Origin: Biscogniauxia marginata
Lineage: Eukaryota; Ascomycota; Sordariomycetes; Xylariales; Xylariaceae
Reading direction: 5' to 3'
NCBI GenBank assembly: GCA_022695795.1
Contig: MU404088.1
Span: 308,577 to 372,576, forward strand
DNA length: 64,000 bases
Shown: positions 25,662-36,091 of the stretch, piece after piece
How the letters are laid out: each line of letters starts with the position of its first letter
Position numbering within the stretch: the stretch's first letter is position 1
The notes under the pieces: generated by a model
Databases searched by the model: none
The model's input: only the letters and a program-made list of their open reading frames with translations
What the model was told of the DNA's origin: nothing
Position numbers and translations under genes: made by a program

Positions 25662-26660
25662 TATTACAAATTAATTAAGGTAAGTAATTAAATAATAAAG
25701 GTATTATTTTTATTGTTTTTATTTCTACACCGGATATAAATCCTGGAAGGGAAAGTAACCTATTATTACGTAATATAAATATATATAAATATATATATCT
25801 AGTAATATCTAGTAAAGAATAAATATGTATAAATAAACACATTTAAAGGTATTTAACATACTAATTATAAGAAATAAAAGATAAAATAAACAAGTATAAA
25901 AAGAACGGTATTTCTTATATATTTAGTTATTTATTTTAGTTTTTTAATTATTAATTTAAAATTATAATCACTTTTTAATATTATAATAAAAATACCTTGA
26001 AATCTCTTTAACGAATAAAGCATTATAAATTTCTTGAATTAATCTTAATTTATTATTACTTTTAAATCAAGAAAACCTATACGTATTTACTTGTGAAGTT
26101 AATTAACTAGGAACATATAAAAAGGTTCATATAACGAACCTTCTTGTGTGTTCCTAGTTAACTTGACTTTATAAGTGAATACGTACTAAGTTTTCTTGAT
26201 TTAAAAATAACAGTGAATTAAAATTAATTTAAAAGATTTATAATACTTTATTCGTTAAAGAGATTTTAAGGTACTTTTATTATAATATTAAAAAGTAATT
26301 ATAATTTTAAATTAATAATTAAAAAACTAAAATAAATAACTAAACACATAAGAAATCTTATTCTTTTTATACTTGTTATTTTGTTTTTTATTCCTTATAA
26401 TTAGTATGTTAAATACCTTTAAATAAGTCTTATTTATACTTATTTATTCTTCATTAAATACTATTAAATAAGTTTTATTCATACTTATTTATTCTCCACT
26501 AGATACTGTTAAATGAGTCTTATCCACACTTATCCATATCACGTGACAATAGGTCGCCTTTCCTTTTAGGATTCATGTCTAAGCCGGACGTAAGAAGAGT
26601 GGGAACAGTACCCTTGTCACTTGATTGCTTACCCTGGTTAGTTCGTAACAGTTCGTCACA
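25662..26660 (+). repeat. 3' LTR of element 1, interrupted by a solo LTR
   Basis: It follows a purine tract (GGGAGAAATAG). It starts TATTACAAATTAATTAAGG and finishes with TCACA at 26656-26660, after the insertion of the solo LTR at 26130-26650. Confidence 0.8.
26130..26650 (-). mobile_element. Solo Gypsy LTR in the 3' LTR of element 1
   Basis: 521 bp, TATAACGAACC to GTTCGTAACA. It is flanked by GTTCA (26125-26129) and GTTCG (26651-26655), a 5-bp duplication with one RIP-type change. Same U3 subtype as element 1. The outer U3 (26500-26650) keeps normal composition and a CACGTG at 26540-26545. Confidence 0.8.
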
Positions 26661-26704
26661 TAATTTAAAACAAGTAAGGTATATATTAATAACTTTCGTG
26701 ACCT

Positions 26705-27757
26705 TTACTTATAATAATAAGCTAGTTTAGTTTTTTATATAAAATCGGATTTTTTAAATATAAATAACTTAATTAAGAAAAATTAAAAACTTTTTAAAAC
26801 TTTTCTTAATATTAAAATAATTTAATTTAATTAAAAGTAAAAATCTAAAATTTTAAAGTTAAATATATTAATAAAAATTAAAGAAAAAAGAAAAAAGAAA
26901 TAAATTATATCTCGTTTTTTATTAATAAATTTAGTTTTAAAATTTTCGATTTTTACTTTTAATTAAATTACTTTAATTTGATATTAAAAAAAAGGTTTGA
27001 GAATTTTCCGATATTTTTTAATTAAGTGATGCGGGCTTATAAGGGGTTTTTCGGACTTATATAAGGCCCTAGCTCTAAATAGCTTAAATAAGGGAGATAA
27101 AGGTCTATATATAAAGCTTATAAGCTGTAAGCTTGTAAGGCTCCTCTTTTTTCTTCATATAATTGTGACGAACCTCCTTATGTGTTCCTAGTTAGCTAAC
27201 TTCATAAGTAAATACATATTAGGTTTTTTTAATTTAAAGGTAATAGTGAATTAAGATTAGTTTAAAAGATTCATAATATCTTGTTCGTTAAAGAGATTTT
27301 AAGGTACTCTTATTATAATATTAAAAAGTAATTATAGTTTTAAATTAATAGTTAAAAAACTAAAATGAATAATTAAATACATAAGAAATCCCTTTTTTTT
27401 TATACTTATTTATTTTGTCCTTTATTCCTTATAACTAGTATGTTAGATATCTTTAAATCACTCTATTTATAATGATCTATTTTACACTACCAAATAAATA
27501 CGTTTAAATCACTTTATTTATTTTGATTTATGTTATGTGATGTTATATTTAAATCTTTCATCTTATTAACATCCTTATGTCCGTGTCTTAACACCCTTAT
27601 AAGAAACCCCTTTAACAAGTTAAGTTCATAATAATAATTTTATTATTATTTATACATACTTTTTATATTTACGTATTATTAAGTTATTTATATTTGAAAA
27701 ATCCGATTTTATATAAGAAATTAAACTAAGTTACTTATTTATATAACTTAATCGCTT
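26705..27757. mobile_element. Fold-back (MITE-like) element with internal insertions
   Basis: The left end (26710-26785) and right end (27683-27757) are inverted repeats containing TATATAAAATCGGATTTTT. Inner arms at about 26775-26880 and 26930-27025 are also inverted copies. The right arm is split by about 655 bp, including the solo LTR at 27164-27633 and a GC-richer piece at 27027-27160 of unknown origin. Outer limits are uncertain by some tens of bases. Confidence 0.6.
27164..27633 (-). mobile_element. Solo Gypsy LTR with ATAAT target duplication
   Basis: 470 bp from TGTGACGAACC to GTTCATAATA. ATAAT precedes (27159-27163) and follows (27634-27638). No internal region is present, so this is a solo LTR left by recombination. 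U3 subtype as at 1875-2321. Confidence 0.82.
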
Positions 27758-27929
27758 ATATAATATGTTATTTATAAATATAAAAAAAAATATAAAAAAA
27801 AAATTTATTTTTTAATAAACCTTTTTTATAAATTTAAACTTTTAAGTTTTTTAAAATTAAAGAAAATTATTAATCGAAATTAAATTATTATTTTAAACTT
27901 AACAGCCTTTGTTATAATAATAAGGAAGT

Positions 27930-28450
27930 TGTTATAATAAGAACCTATAATTTATTAACGGCTTTATTTAAAAAAAAAAAAAAGGGGGAAGATGCCTTTA
28001 TAGATGCACCCTAGGCATCTGGCAGGCTCGAAAGGTTTTGATTCATCACGCCCCGCAAGCCGTGGCCCCACCAGCATATGATTGGTCAATTCAAAAGACA
28101 GGGAACCATATTAAACCAAACGCTTAGCTACCTAATGAAAAGATCGTTTATCAAAGTTATTTATTAAGTCTCTTATAACATTCCCCCACGATACACATAT
28201 AACGCTGATGAGTTTAGCCTCATGAATAAGGTAGGGGATAACAGTATCGTGATAAGAGATGAGGCTAAAAAGGTCTTTATTAACACAGTTACCCCTTAAA
28301 CGGTGTGGTGCTTCTAACGAGGTGTGTTAAAATGACTCCGGCATGCCTAATAATAACAGCGATAATAAACATCGGCGTGGTTTTCCCTAACAAGACACAG
28401 TCGCAACGCCAAAGTTAATGATATTAATTAATCGCCTCTATATCAAGGTA
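27930..28450 (-). mobile_element. 3' end of a Copia-type element: LTR (27930-28180) plus internal remnant
   Basis: On the minus strand GTGGGGGAA (a typical polypurine tract, 28181-28189) is followed by TGTTATAAGAGAC, and the LTR ends TTATTATAACA, giving TG...CA ends with short inverted TGTTATAA/TTATAACA. A TATA box (TATAAA) lies near 28000. The stretch 28190-28450 may be the end of the internal region; a short frame there ends YVYRGGML. The 5' part is missing. The sequence is not strongly RIP-mutated. It lies immediately downstream of the PKS gene. Confidence 0.5.
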
Positions 28451-28685
28451 CGCTTAAGGTAGATGCCTGTTATATAGCAAAATAGAATGAGAAAAAAAAA
28501 GAAAAACGTATGTGTCGTACCAGGATGTAGACATCGAATGTTTCAGTAATGATACTATGTGTGTGTGGATATAATTGTTATTAAATGAAACAAATACTAC
28601 CCCATTCTGATACCTGGGGAAATGGTCAAGTGTAGTTACCAAGCTATCACACGTGGCGGATCCCACGTAACAATTCCCTTCAGCT
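28451..28685. other. Presumed 3' UTR and terminator region of the PKS gene
   Basis: Non-coding, near-normal composition, directly downstream of the PKS stop codon. A 70-codon minus-strand frame here resembles nothing recognisable and is not called. Confidence 0.5.
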
Positions 28686-31600
28686 TCAAATCTTCAAAAC
28701 ATCGAACAAAAACTGGTAGCCTGGAGCAACTTGTTCATCCCACGCAGCCATCCCAGGCTTCAATCGCAAATCATGTATATGCTGTCCATTTTTCACCGCC
28801 AGGAAGCCGGTCCTGATGCCCTGCCGCTTCATCTCTTCGTGGAGGTCTGACGCAGACTCAAAGATGGCAATGTTGTCCGACTCGCCGTGGATAATGAATG
28901 TAGGGACCTTATAATCCCCCGCACGCACTCTAGCTGTCGGGCAGATAGATGACTGTCTCTCCAAGGTGGGAATGTCCGAAACGAGCTGCTCAACGCTTTG
29001 ATGCAATCCGGGCTTTCCGTTTAGCAGAAGTGATAGGCCAAACGTTTTGGACTCTCTGAATAAGGACAATAGGAGTTCAGAGCGGGCATCTCCAGACTTG
29101 ACCCAGCTAAGCTCTGCGTTTCCCCCGACATATACGTCGTAATTAGGGAGCTGGGTCTTTGACAGGTCCATCCGCAGGAGCTGATCCCGCGACATTCGAG
29201 GAGAGTTAAGCGGGGTTTTGCCGCGCGGGAATACATCTCTCGACAAGAAATCAACGGGCGCATAAAACGACAAAATTGCTTTTGGCGGTAGTTCCCCTGC
29301 TGCTTCCACGGTCCAGGCAGTCGACATGGCAAGGTGACCTCCGGTGGACCAACCGATGACTACAATCTGTTCAACATCTAGCACAATTCCCCTACTAGCC
29401 ACAAGAGACGGGAGTGTGTGTCTAGCCCATATAAAGGCGTCACTGACGTCCGCCATGGCACCTTCAATGATATTGACCTCTGGACAGAGTCTATAGTCTA
29501 GACTGACAGGCAAGATGCCGTTCTCCACCAGATGAGCCGTCTGTGCAGGGCGGATTGCCCTTCGGGAGAGGGTCATGTATCCACCGCCGTGCAACATCAG
29601 CGCAATTGGCATAGCCCTCCGAGGAGCGAGGATGGGAACAAATATGTCTGCTTCTATTTGCACGTCGTCCACCTTCTTGTAGCAGACTGTCATTTTCTCG
29701 AATGAAGCTGGAGGCGCTAGTTGCTGTGTAGACGCCACGATTGCGTCTGGAATACTAGTAAGTGGCTCGGGCATGACTTCAGGTCGTGAATATACCGAGT
29801 CTTTTTCAGGATTTTGAGCTCCTTTGTCAGTGGAACTATCGTTGTTGGCCTCATTATCCGGTGTCCCAAGAGCGTGTAGAATATCTTCGACTTTAGACTG
29901 TAGAGAGATGCCATCTCCATTGAAGGTAGAAGAGCAAATGTCGCTAAGGAGTGATAGAATTTCCGTCAAAGCAAGTGAATCAACCCCGATCTCTTCTAGG
30001 GTATGAGTGGGCTTGAGTGTTGACGCTTCAATGCCGGTCGTCTCCACGATAACTTCTGTTAGCTTGTTCACAAGAGATGCAGTTGACACTGCATTTCTTC
30101 TGTCGGCTTCCTGACGAGCAGGTTTCGCCCCCGATGAATCAATGATATTGGAGGGGTTCTTGATATGTTTCGGGGGAGCACTTCTTGCGACACGGCTATG
30201 TAGCAGTTGCTCGAGTTTCTCGAATGTTATGGATAGGAGGTCTTGGGCATCGATATCTATATCGAATGAAGCTTTCAGTTCTTCAGCCATCTCGGTGGCC
30301 GCAAGCGAGTCTAAGCCGAGGTCTGCGATCACGGCCTCATTGACTATCATCGATGCCTTTATTCCCGTATAAGTCTCCAGAACTTGGCCAAGGCCATTTG
30401 AAGCGGGCTCGTCCGGAGATTCTGCACTGGCGACTGAATCACTATTAGAGATAGAGCTGAGTGCGGGCGTTGTTTCTTCCGTGCTTGACGGACTCGACGC
30501 TCCCAGCAATCTGTCGCGAAGCTCGGCTTCCTTGCTGACTGGAACACGATTTGCTGTGTCCAGCAACCGCTCCAGACGCGTCAATTCCAGTTTGACGAAG
30601 CGACACCCAGTGAAAGCTGCAGCAACAGGCCCATCCTTAGAAAATGCGAAGACGTCTCCAATGGCCTCGGACGGGCTGGTTTGAGTATAGGAAGCGTGGA
30701 CCATCCACGACCGGTTGTCTACCATGTCACACCCCTTGGCAATGGCACAGTTCCTGATTCCCGTGCAGATCATAACCTCACTCTTACCAACAGCATCGCT
30801 GGTGTTAATAAGCAAGCCGACCACATGTATAAAGTTGTCCAGAGACACAGCATCGCATTTTTGGACTAACGTACTCTCATCCAAACCAGGCTGGCCAGGT
30901 GGGATGGAGATCCTGGCGACAGCTTCGGCCCCGCTCATGGTAATGCTAGAGATGCCTTTGAGAAATGGTTCATAGGTGACCACACGTGAGAAGAGATCGT
31001 ATGCATGCTTCATACGCAAATTTTCGGCGTCTTCGTTGCCTACAAGGTCTTGTATACGCCTGCTAACCAGCCGCGCCGTGGCATCTAAATTTGACCAAGG
31101 AGGGCTCATCACTCGGCCCTTTGCGTGTATAGTCGTTTTCCCTAACTTAGAGAGAACTCGACTTATTATTGTGAACTCCCACTGCTGATGAACCTCACTA
31201 GATTTTTCCAGCATTACTTCGACGTTCTCTGACCCGAGGCATAGTGGCGCCTGGATATCGAGGCCTTCGAATTCGAGACAAGAATCTTGCGAGTCTTCGT
31301 TCCCCAAAAGCGATAAAGCCATCGCGACGCATTCCATATACATGGATGCCGGACACAGTGGTCGATTTCTGACGGCGTGGCCGGAGACAATACTCTTGAA
31401 ACGCTCGCCTTCTACTGATATCCTGAAGAGCTTCGTCTCCTCGGGTTTCTCTGCCTCTGTCCCTGGCAGCAAGGTGACTAGTTGGCACTTTTTCTCCAGC
31501 GCGGACGTCGATTTGGGATGTTCCATCTTAATAATAGGACCCTCGTCTAATTGACGTTGGAGCTCTGCAGCATGATCGATGTTATCAAGCCACGCCGTAG

Positions 31601-34600
31601 GCATATCGAACTGGTACGGAGGTAGCCAAACAGAACTGCAAGTGTGGCCTACAGGCAGGAAGAACCAGTGAGTTACGTCTAGTGAGGAGCTCCAGAGGCC
31701 GCACACGATGCGGGAGATGACATTCACTGGGAGCTCCTCGTCCTTTGTGGACAGAGAGTGGAAGACATGGCCACTGTTCTGTGAAGTTGCCCTCTTCGTC
31801 ATGGACATGATGGGCGTATTCATACCGGCTTCTAACCAAACGCAGCTACCAAGCGTTTTCTCGATGCGTTGCACAGCATCGGCGAAAAAAACAGGGTTAC
31901 GTGCGTGGTCAGACGGACTGTATGGCATACTGAGTGCTCTAGGATTCTGCGTGCATAACTCGACAGGAAGGGTCGACTCCTTCCATTCGAGTGAGGCGGC
32001 GACATTCTCAAGCTCCCCCAATATTGGTTCTACCAGTTGCGAATGGAATCCGTGGCTGGTGTCAACCCGCATGAATTTTATTGATCTTGAAAGAAGGTGA
32101 TTCTCCAGATCTGTGATGCTGCTGTCGTCCCCAGACACCACTTGATTCGTGTCGGAATTGTAACAAGCTATTTCGAGCTTGCTATCAGGGCTGATAGACC
32201 GCATGGAGCTAAGTGTCTCTGACACTACCTGGCGGCTCGCAAACACGGCAAGCATGGAACCCTTCTCCTGTCCCCACCTTGTTTTCATCAACGCAGCGCG
32301 AGCAGCAACGAGCTTGAGGCAGTCACGTAGTGACAGCCTGCCACTTACAGCCAAAGCAGTCAGCTCGCCAAGGCTATGTCCAACAGCAATATCAACCTTC
32401 AGACCTGCATCGATCCAGGTAGCGGCGCTGGCATACTGTACAGCCACGAATCCAGTCTGCAGCACGACGATGTCGGAGATGTTGTTCGTGTCGAATACTC
32501 CCGGAAGAATAGAGGGGTAGCCAAGCTCGCGCAGAATGTCTTCGCACATATCGAGGTACATCCTGAACTGGGTAAAATAGTGGTAGAATTCTTTGGCGAG
32601 GCCGATTGTCCGTTTGCTTTGGCCGCCAAACACAAGCACCACGGGTGTGGGAGCAGCTCGCTCCAGCGTTAACTTCTGCTCATTCTCTAGAGTTTTTACA
32701 AGCTCTGCAATATCACTGGCTTCGAAGACGATAAACTTATTGTGGCGGCGACGTTTCTCACTCAGCGTGTAAGCGACCTGCGCAATGTTAGGCTGGGGAG
32801 CCGCCTTTATCAGATACTTGACCAATGACTCTCGAATGCTCTTCAAGGCCGTAATCGACTGTGCGCTGAGGATGATCGGCAGCTTCAGAACTGGCTTCGT
32901 CATAATATTCTCTTGTTTTTCTGGCTTGGGTGGCTCGCAACACAGAATGGCTGCATTAGAGCCTGCGGCACCGTAAGAGTTGACGAGAGCGATGCGAATA
33001 GGAGCATCCCATGATCTTAGGCTCGTAGGAATATTCATCCGGTCAAGAGATATGGTGGGGATCTTGGGGTTCCATATTTTGTGGCTGGCCTGCGCTGGTA
33101 TGGCTTGATGCTCTAACATACAAATGACCTTCAGCAGACCGGCGACCCCAGCAGCCGTCTCGCAATGGCCAATATTGCCTTTGATTGAGCCAATATTTAG
33201 CTCTATATCTCTGGCGGGGCTGCCGAAAACAGATCGAATACTGGCTATCTCAAGAGGATCTCCTACCTGGGAGAGGAATAGTTAGCACAATAAATTTGAA
33301 TAAAGTCCAGAATACGTGGAATGAGAAGAAATACTTGCCTGGGTGCCTGTGCCGTGAGCCTCAATGTAAGAGACTTGTTCAGGCTTCAAGCCTCCTTGTT
33401 CGAGCACCGATCGATATAGCTGGGTCTGAGCAGTGTAATCTGGGACAGTAATGCTACTGGAAAGGCCTCCTTGATTCGTAGCAGCACCCGGAATGACTGC
33501 CATGATGTGGTCACCGTCAGACAGTGCCGCTTTTAGGGATTTCAACACAACGAGGCCAGCGCCATCAGCTCGGCAGTAACCATCTGCATCCTTATCAAAT
33601 GGTTTACATTGCCCTGAAGGGCTCAGAAATCCAGCTCTCCCTAAGTCCAGAAAGTTATTCGCCCCAGTTATAAGGTTGACTCCCCCAGCAAGAGCCATGG
33701 AGCATTCCCCTCCACGAATTGCCTTGACAGCACGATTGATAGCGACCAGTGATGCAGAACACGCAGTGTCAATAACCTCGGCTGGACCGGTCCAACCAAA
33801 GTAATAGCTAAGCCTGCCGCATAGGAAGGCTCGAATTGTGCCTGTGGACGTATACGCGTTTGGGGGGTAGGCATTCGTGTTGTCCAGATACTCAATGAAA
33901 CTTGCCCCAATGAAACATCCAACATCATCACCGCGTGTTCGCACGTGAGATCGTGTATAGCCGCTAGATTCCATTGCTTCGTATGACAGCTCCAACAACA
34001 TACGCTGCTGGGGGTCCATGTTAAGCATCTCGCGCGGATTAATGCCGAAAAAGGCATTATCAAACCTCTCTACATTGTCGATCAAATTCGCGTAAAACTT
34101 GCGGTTTGTGGTGAAGTTACCACTTTTTGAAGCCCGATAAGTACCATGTATATCAACCCGGCTTGGCTTTAGTTCTTCGTGTCTATCCTGGCCAGTGGAA
34201 AGGAGCTCCCAGAGTTCGTCCAGGTTGTATGCACCGGGAAGGCGACAAGAAGCACCGATTACGGCGATGGCATTTTCGTTATATGAGTAGGCGGTGGATT
34301 TCCCAATCTCTTCTGAAGGCATCTGTATCATATTTGTTTGCCTGCTCCAGTCGATCTTTGATACCCGAAGACCAAGCTTGTTGAACGGTAGGAGGGGGAC
34401 GCAGTCTCCAATCCCAAAGGAGACAATCCGGTGGCAGTCGATCCCAGATTCCTTCAGATCCGCCGCGACGTTGGATAGAAGTTGGTACCATTCACATCTT
34501 GAGGCAAGGACTGTATTCACGATCTCTTTCGTTAGAGAGCCTTGGGTAATGCGGTCGCCGGTCCGATTGGAGCGTAGAGGAACCTGTAAGAATTCCGCTT

Positions 34601-35472
34601 GAGGGAGACTGAGGTCCAACTTTTCACATAATTCCGAAAGTTCGGCGGCTAGGTCTAAATTCTCTGGGTTGTGTGTCTTTCCTTTAATAGCCATGGTCTG
34701 CACTAGTAGGCCTTGCATAGTGGCGTAGGACTGTAGTTTTGCCATTTGCGTGTCTGGGCCAACTATACTGACAGATTTTGGGTCGGTAATTGCTGAGATG
34801 TAAGTCTGTAATATTGATAAGCCTTACCAACATTGTCTTATCACACCTCCCATCTAAGACAGGAGAACTTACATTCGGGAACTTCTCCACAAGCTCCTCG
34901 GCCTGTCCTTCCCTCTTCAACCGAACCACCATGGTCGTGCTACCTCCGACAGTCGAGTCATCACCGAGCTCCGCATAAATTCCAATAACGAAAGCAAGAC
35001 GGATCGCAGTGGCCATTGACCGGGCGAGCTCATCTTCACCTTTGGCACAGGCAAGTGCCGCAGCAGCTGGAAGACCTCCACAATAACCTTGAATACCCCC
35101 AGAACTGTGGACTTGAGCGATAATGTCTTCATGTTCCATACCCTCTTTCTCAAGGAAGTGGAAATACTGTGCGAATTGGATGATTGTTAAACGTGGGAGA
35201 GTAATAATCCCAGAAGACGTGCAGGTAGCTGCTTCTGTGGCGCCGTCGACAAGCCATTCTGTCAGGATTCGCGCATATCGTGGTCCATTTTGGAGGCTTG
35301 AAATCCTGGGGTCCTGCTCTGCAAGAAGAGACCAAACATCGTGTAGGGAGGTGATCTCTCGTGTGATGCAACTAAGTATAGGATGATCTACTATGAACGC
35401 CCTTACAGATTCTAAATAGGACTGTGATGCCACTTTGCTCTGAGGGCCAAAGACGACCAAAGAAGTAGCCAT
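28686..35472 (-). CDS. Non-reducing polyketide synthase (SAT-KS-AT-PT-ACP-ACP-esterase), no CMeT
   Basis: Iterative type I NR-PKS: condenses malonyl units and cyclises the chain into an aromatic product. Exons 35472-34873, 34805-33339 and 33266-28686 join in frame to 2215 residues. The start ATG has a good context (CAAACCATGG). SAT occupies about 1-350 with GYCGG (Cys131) and a candidate His245. KS spans about 376-800 with DTACSAS (Cys549), EAHGTGT (His684) and GNIGH (His723). AT covers about 895-1190 with GHSLGE (Ser987) and His1097. PT extends over about 1290-1590 with His1319 and Asp1499. The two ACPs carry GLDSL (Ser1676) and GVDSL (Ser1786). A C-terminal hormone-sensitive-lipase-type hydrolase has HGGG (1915-1918), GWSTGG (Ser1996), Asp2153 and His2185 or 2187. 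Relatives with this esterase type and DTACSAS usually carry a C-methyltransferase before it; here the linker after ACP2 is only about 55 residues, so none fits. The hydrolase probably releases the product. All catalytic residues are present. The product cannot be named from sequence. Confidence 0.95.
33267..33338 (-). other. PKS intron 2 (72 bp, GC-AG)
   Basis: The exon ends ACC CAG at EAHGTGTQ. The next bases are GCAAGT, and the acceptor is CTCCCAG followed by GTAGGAGATCC (VGDP). Only this splice restores the universal KS sequence HGTGTQVGDP, so the donor is the rare GC form. Confidence 0.92.
34806..34872 (-). other. PKS intron 1 (67 bp, GT-AG)
   Basis: Donor GTAAGT and acceptor TACAG on the minus strand, phase 0, between EKFPN and TYISAI. 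Splicing is needed to link the SAT start with the KS-bearing exon. Confidence 0.92.
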
Positions 35473-36091
35473 GGTTTGAAATACAAACTAGAGACTTTTA
35501 CTCAGTTGGAAGATGTAATGCACACTCGCTTGAACTCGAGTTAACATAAAGACAGTGCATCTAGCTAAAATATTTTAACTTGGATCTTACATGAATTGCT
35601 AATGTACTGGTTTATATAAGTATAGCCATAAGCTACCTCCTCGAAGGTACATAGTCATCTTCAGTACCTAAACAATGATTGTGGTTCATCACACAAGATG
35701 ACCCCTATCGGGGAGAATAGTATCTAGCAGATGGGCAGTTATCTTCTAAGACAGAGAATGATAGCCTATGGCAAAAGGCATGAATTGTGCTTTGCAAAGT
35801 GGATTTCTGTCTCGGGGTATTCTTTCATGTTACGTTTGGTACAGGGAGGTTCGGGGACTCATTCTGTCTCGGGGTATTCTTTTCTGCGGCGACGTTTGGT
35901 ACAGGGAAGCTCGGGGAATTATTCTGTGACCTCCATCGTCAATGCCTCTGTAGACATCTACTTGCCGACTCATAAAACATCAGCTATACATTGATACGGC
36001 CATTGAGCCTTAGTCCCGCACTTTTGCCTCTACATGAAGAGCATATGAAGAAATTTGCAAGAAAACAACTTCCAGTCCTATCTTGGCCATC
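35473..36091. promoter_or_regulatory. Bidirectional promoter between PKS and P450
   Basis: 619 bp separate the two divergent start codons. A TATA box for the PKS (TATATAAA on the minus strand, 35611-35618) lies about 140 bp before its ATG. A two-copy tandem duplication occupies 35805-35921. The arrangement suggests joint control of the pair. Plus-strand frames across the duplication are not believed to be genes. Confidence 0.7.
35805..35921. repeat. Tandem duplication (57 + 60 bp) in the shared promoter
   Basis: Copy 1 is 35805-35861 and copy 2 is 35862-35921; the start of a third (TTCTGTGACCT) follows at 35922. Each copy holds two TCGGGG motifs (CTCGGGGTAT early, TTCGGGG or CTCGGGG late), four in total. 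CGG-type half-sites are typical of Zn2Cys6 regulators, so these are candidate binding sites. Confidence 0.75.

Larger units (their letters stand above)
3281..26660 (+). mobile_element. Element 1: Ty3/Gypsy chromovirus, host of the left nest
   Basis: It is flanked by the 5-bp duplication TAATT (3276-3280 and 26661-26665). The order is 5' LTR, gag, pol, chromodomain, polypurine tract, 3' LTR, all plus strand. It is split by element 2 inside pol, with target duplication CACCT at 9034-9038 and 24351-24355, and by a solo LTR in its 3' LTR. Without those inserts it is about 7.54 kb. RIP has filled every frame with stops. The RT also lacks about 120 bp near 7490 that are present in the related copy at 50590-50720; the gap spans the YxDD active site, so this copy is dead twice over. 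Confidence 0.9.

Noticed and set aside
28454..28666. 70-codon minus-strand frame downstream of the PKS
   Set aside because: No recognisable content; lies in the presumed 3' UTR.
31708..32100. 130-codon plus-strand frame opposite the PKS acyltransferase region
   Set aside because: Shadow of the PKS coding strand.
35731..35994. 87-codon plus-strand frame containing the tandem repeat as protein repeats
   Set aside because: The copies are 57 and 60 bp, so a frame stays open by arithmetic. It sits in the divergent promoter, and two overlapping frames are open equally well.
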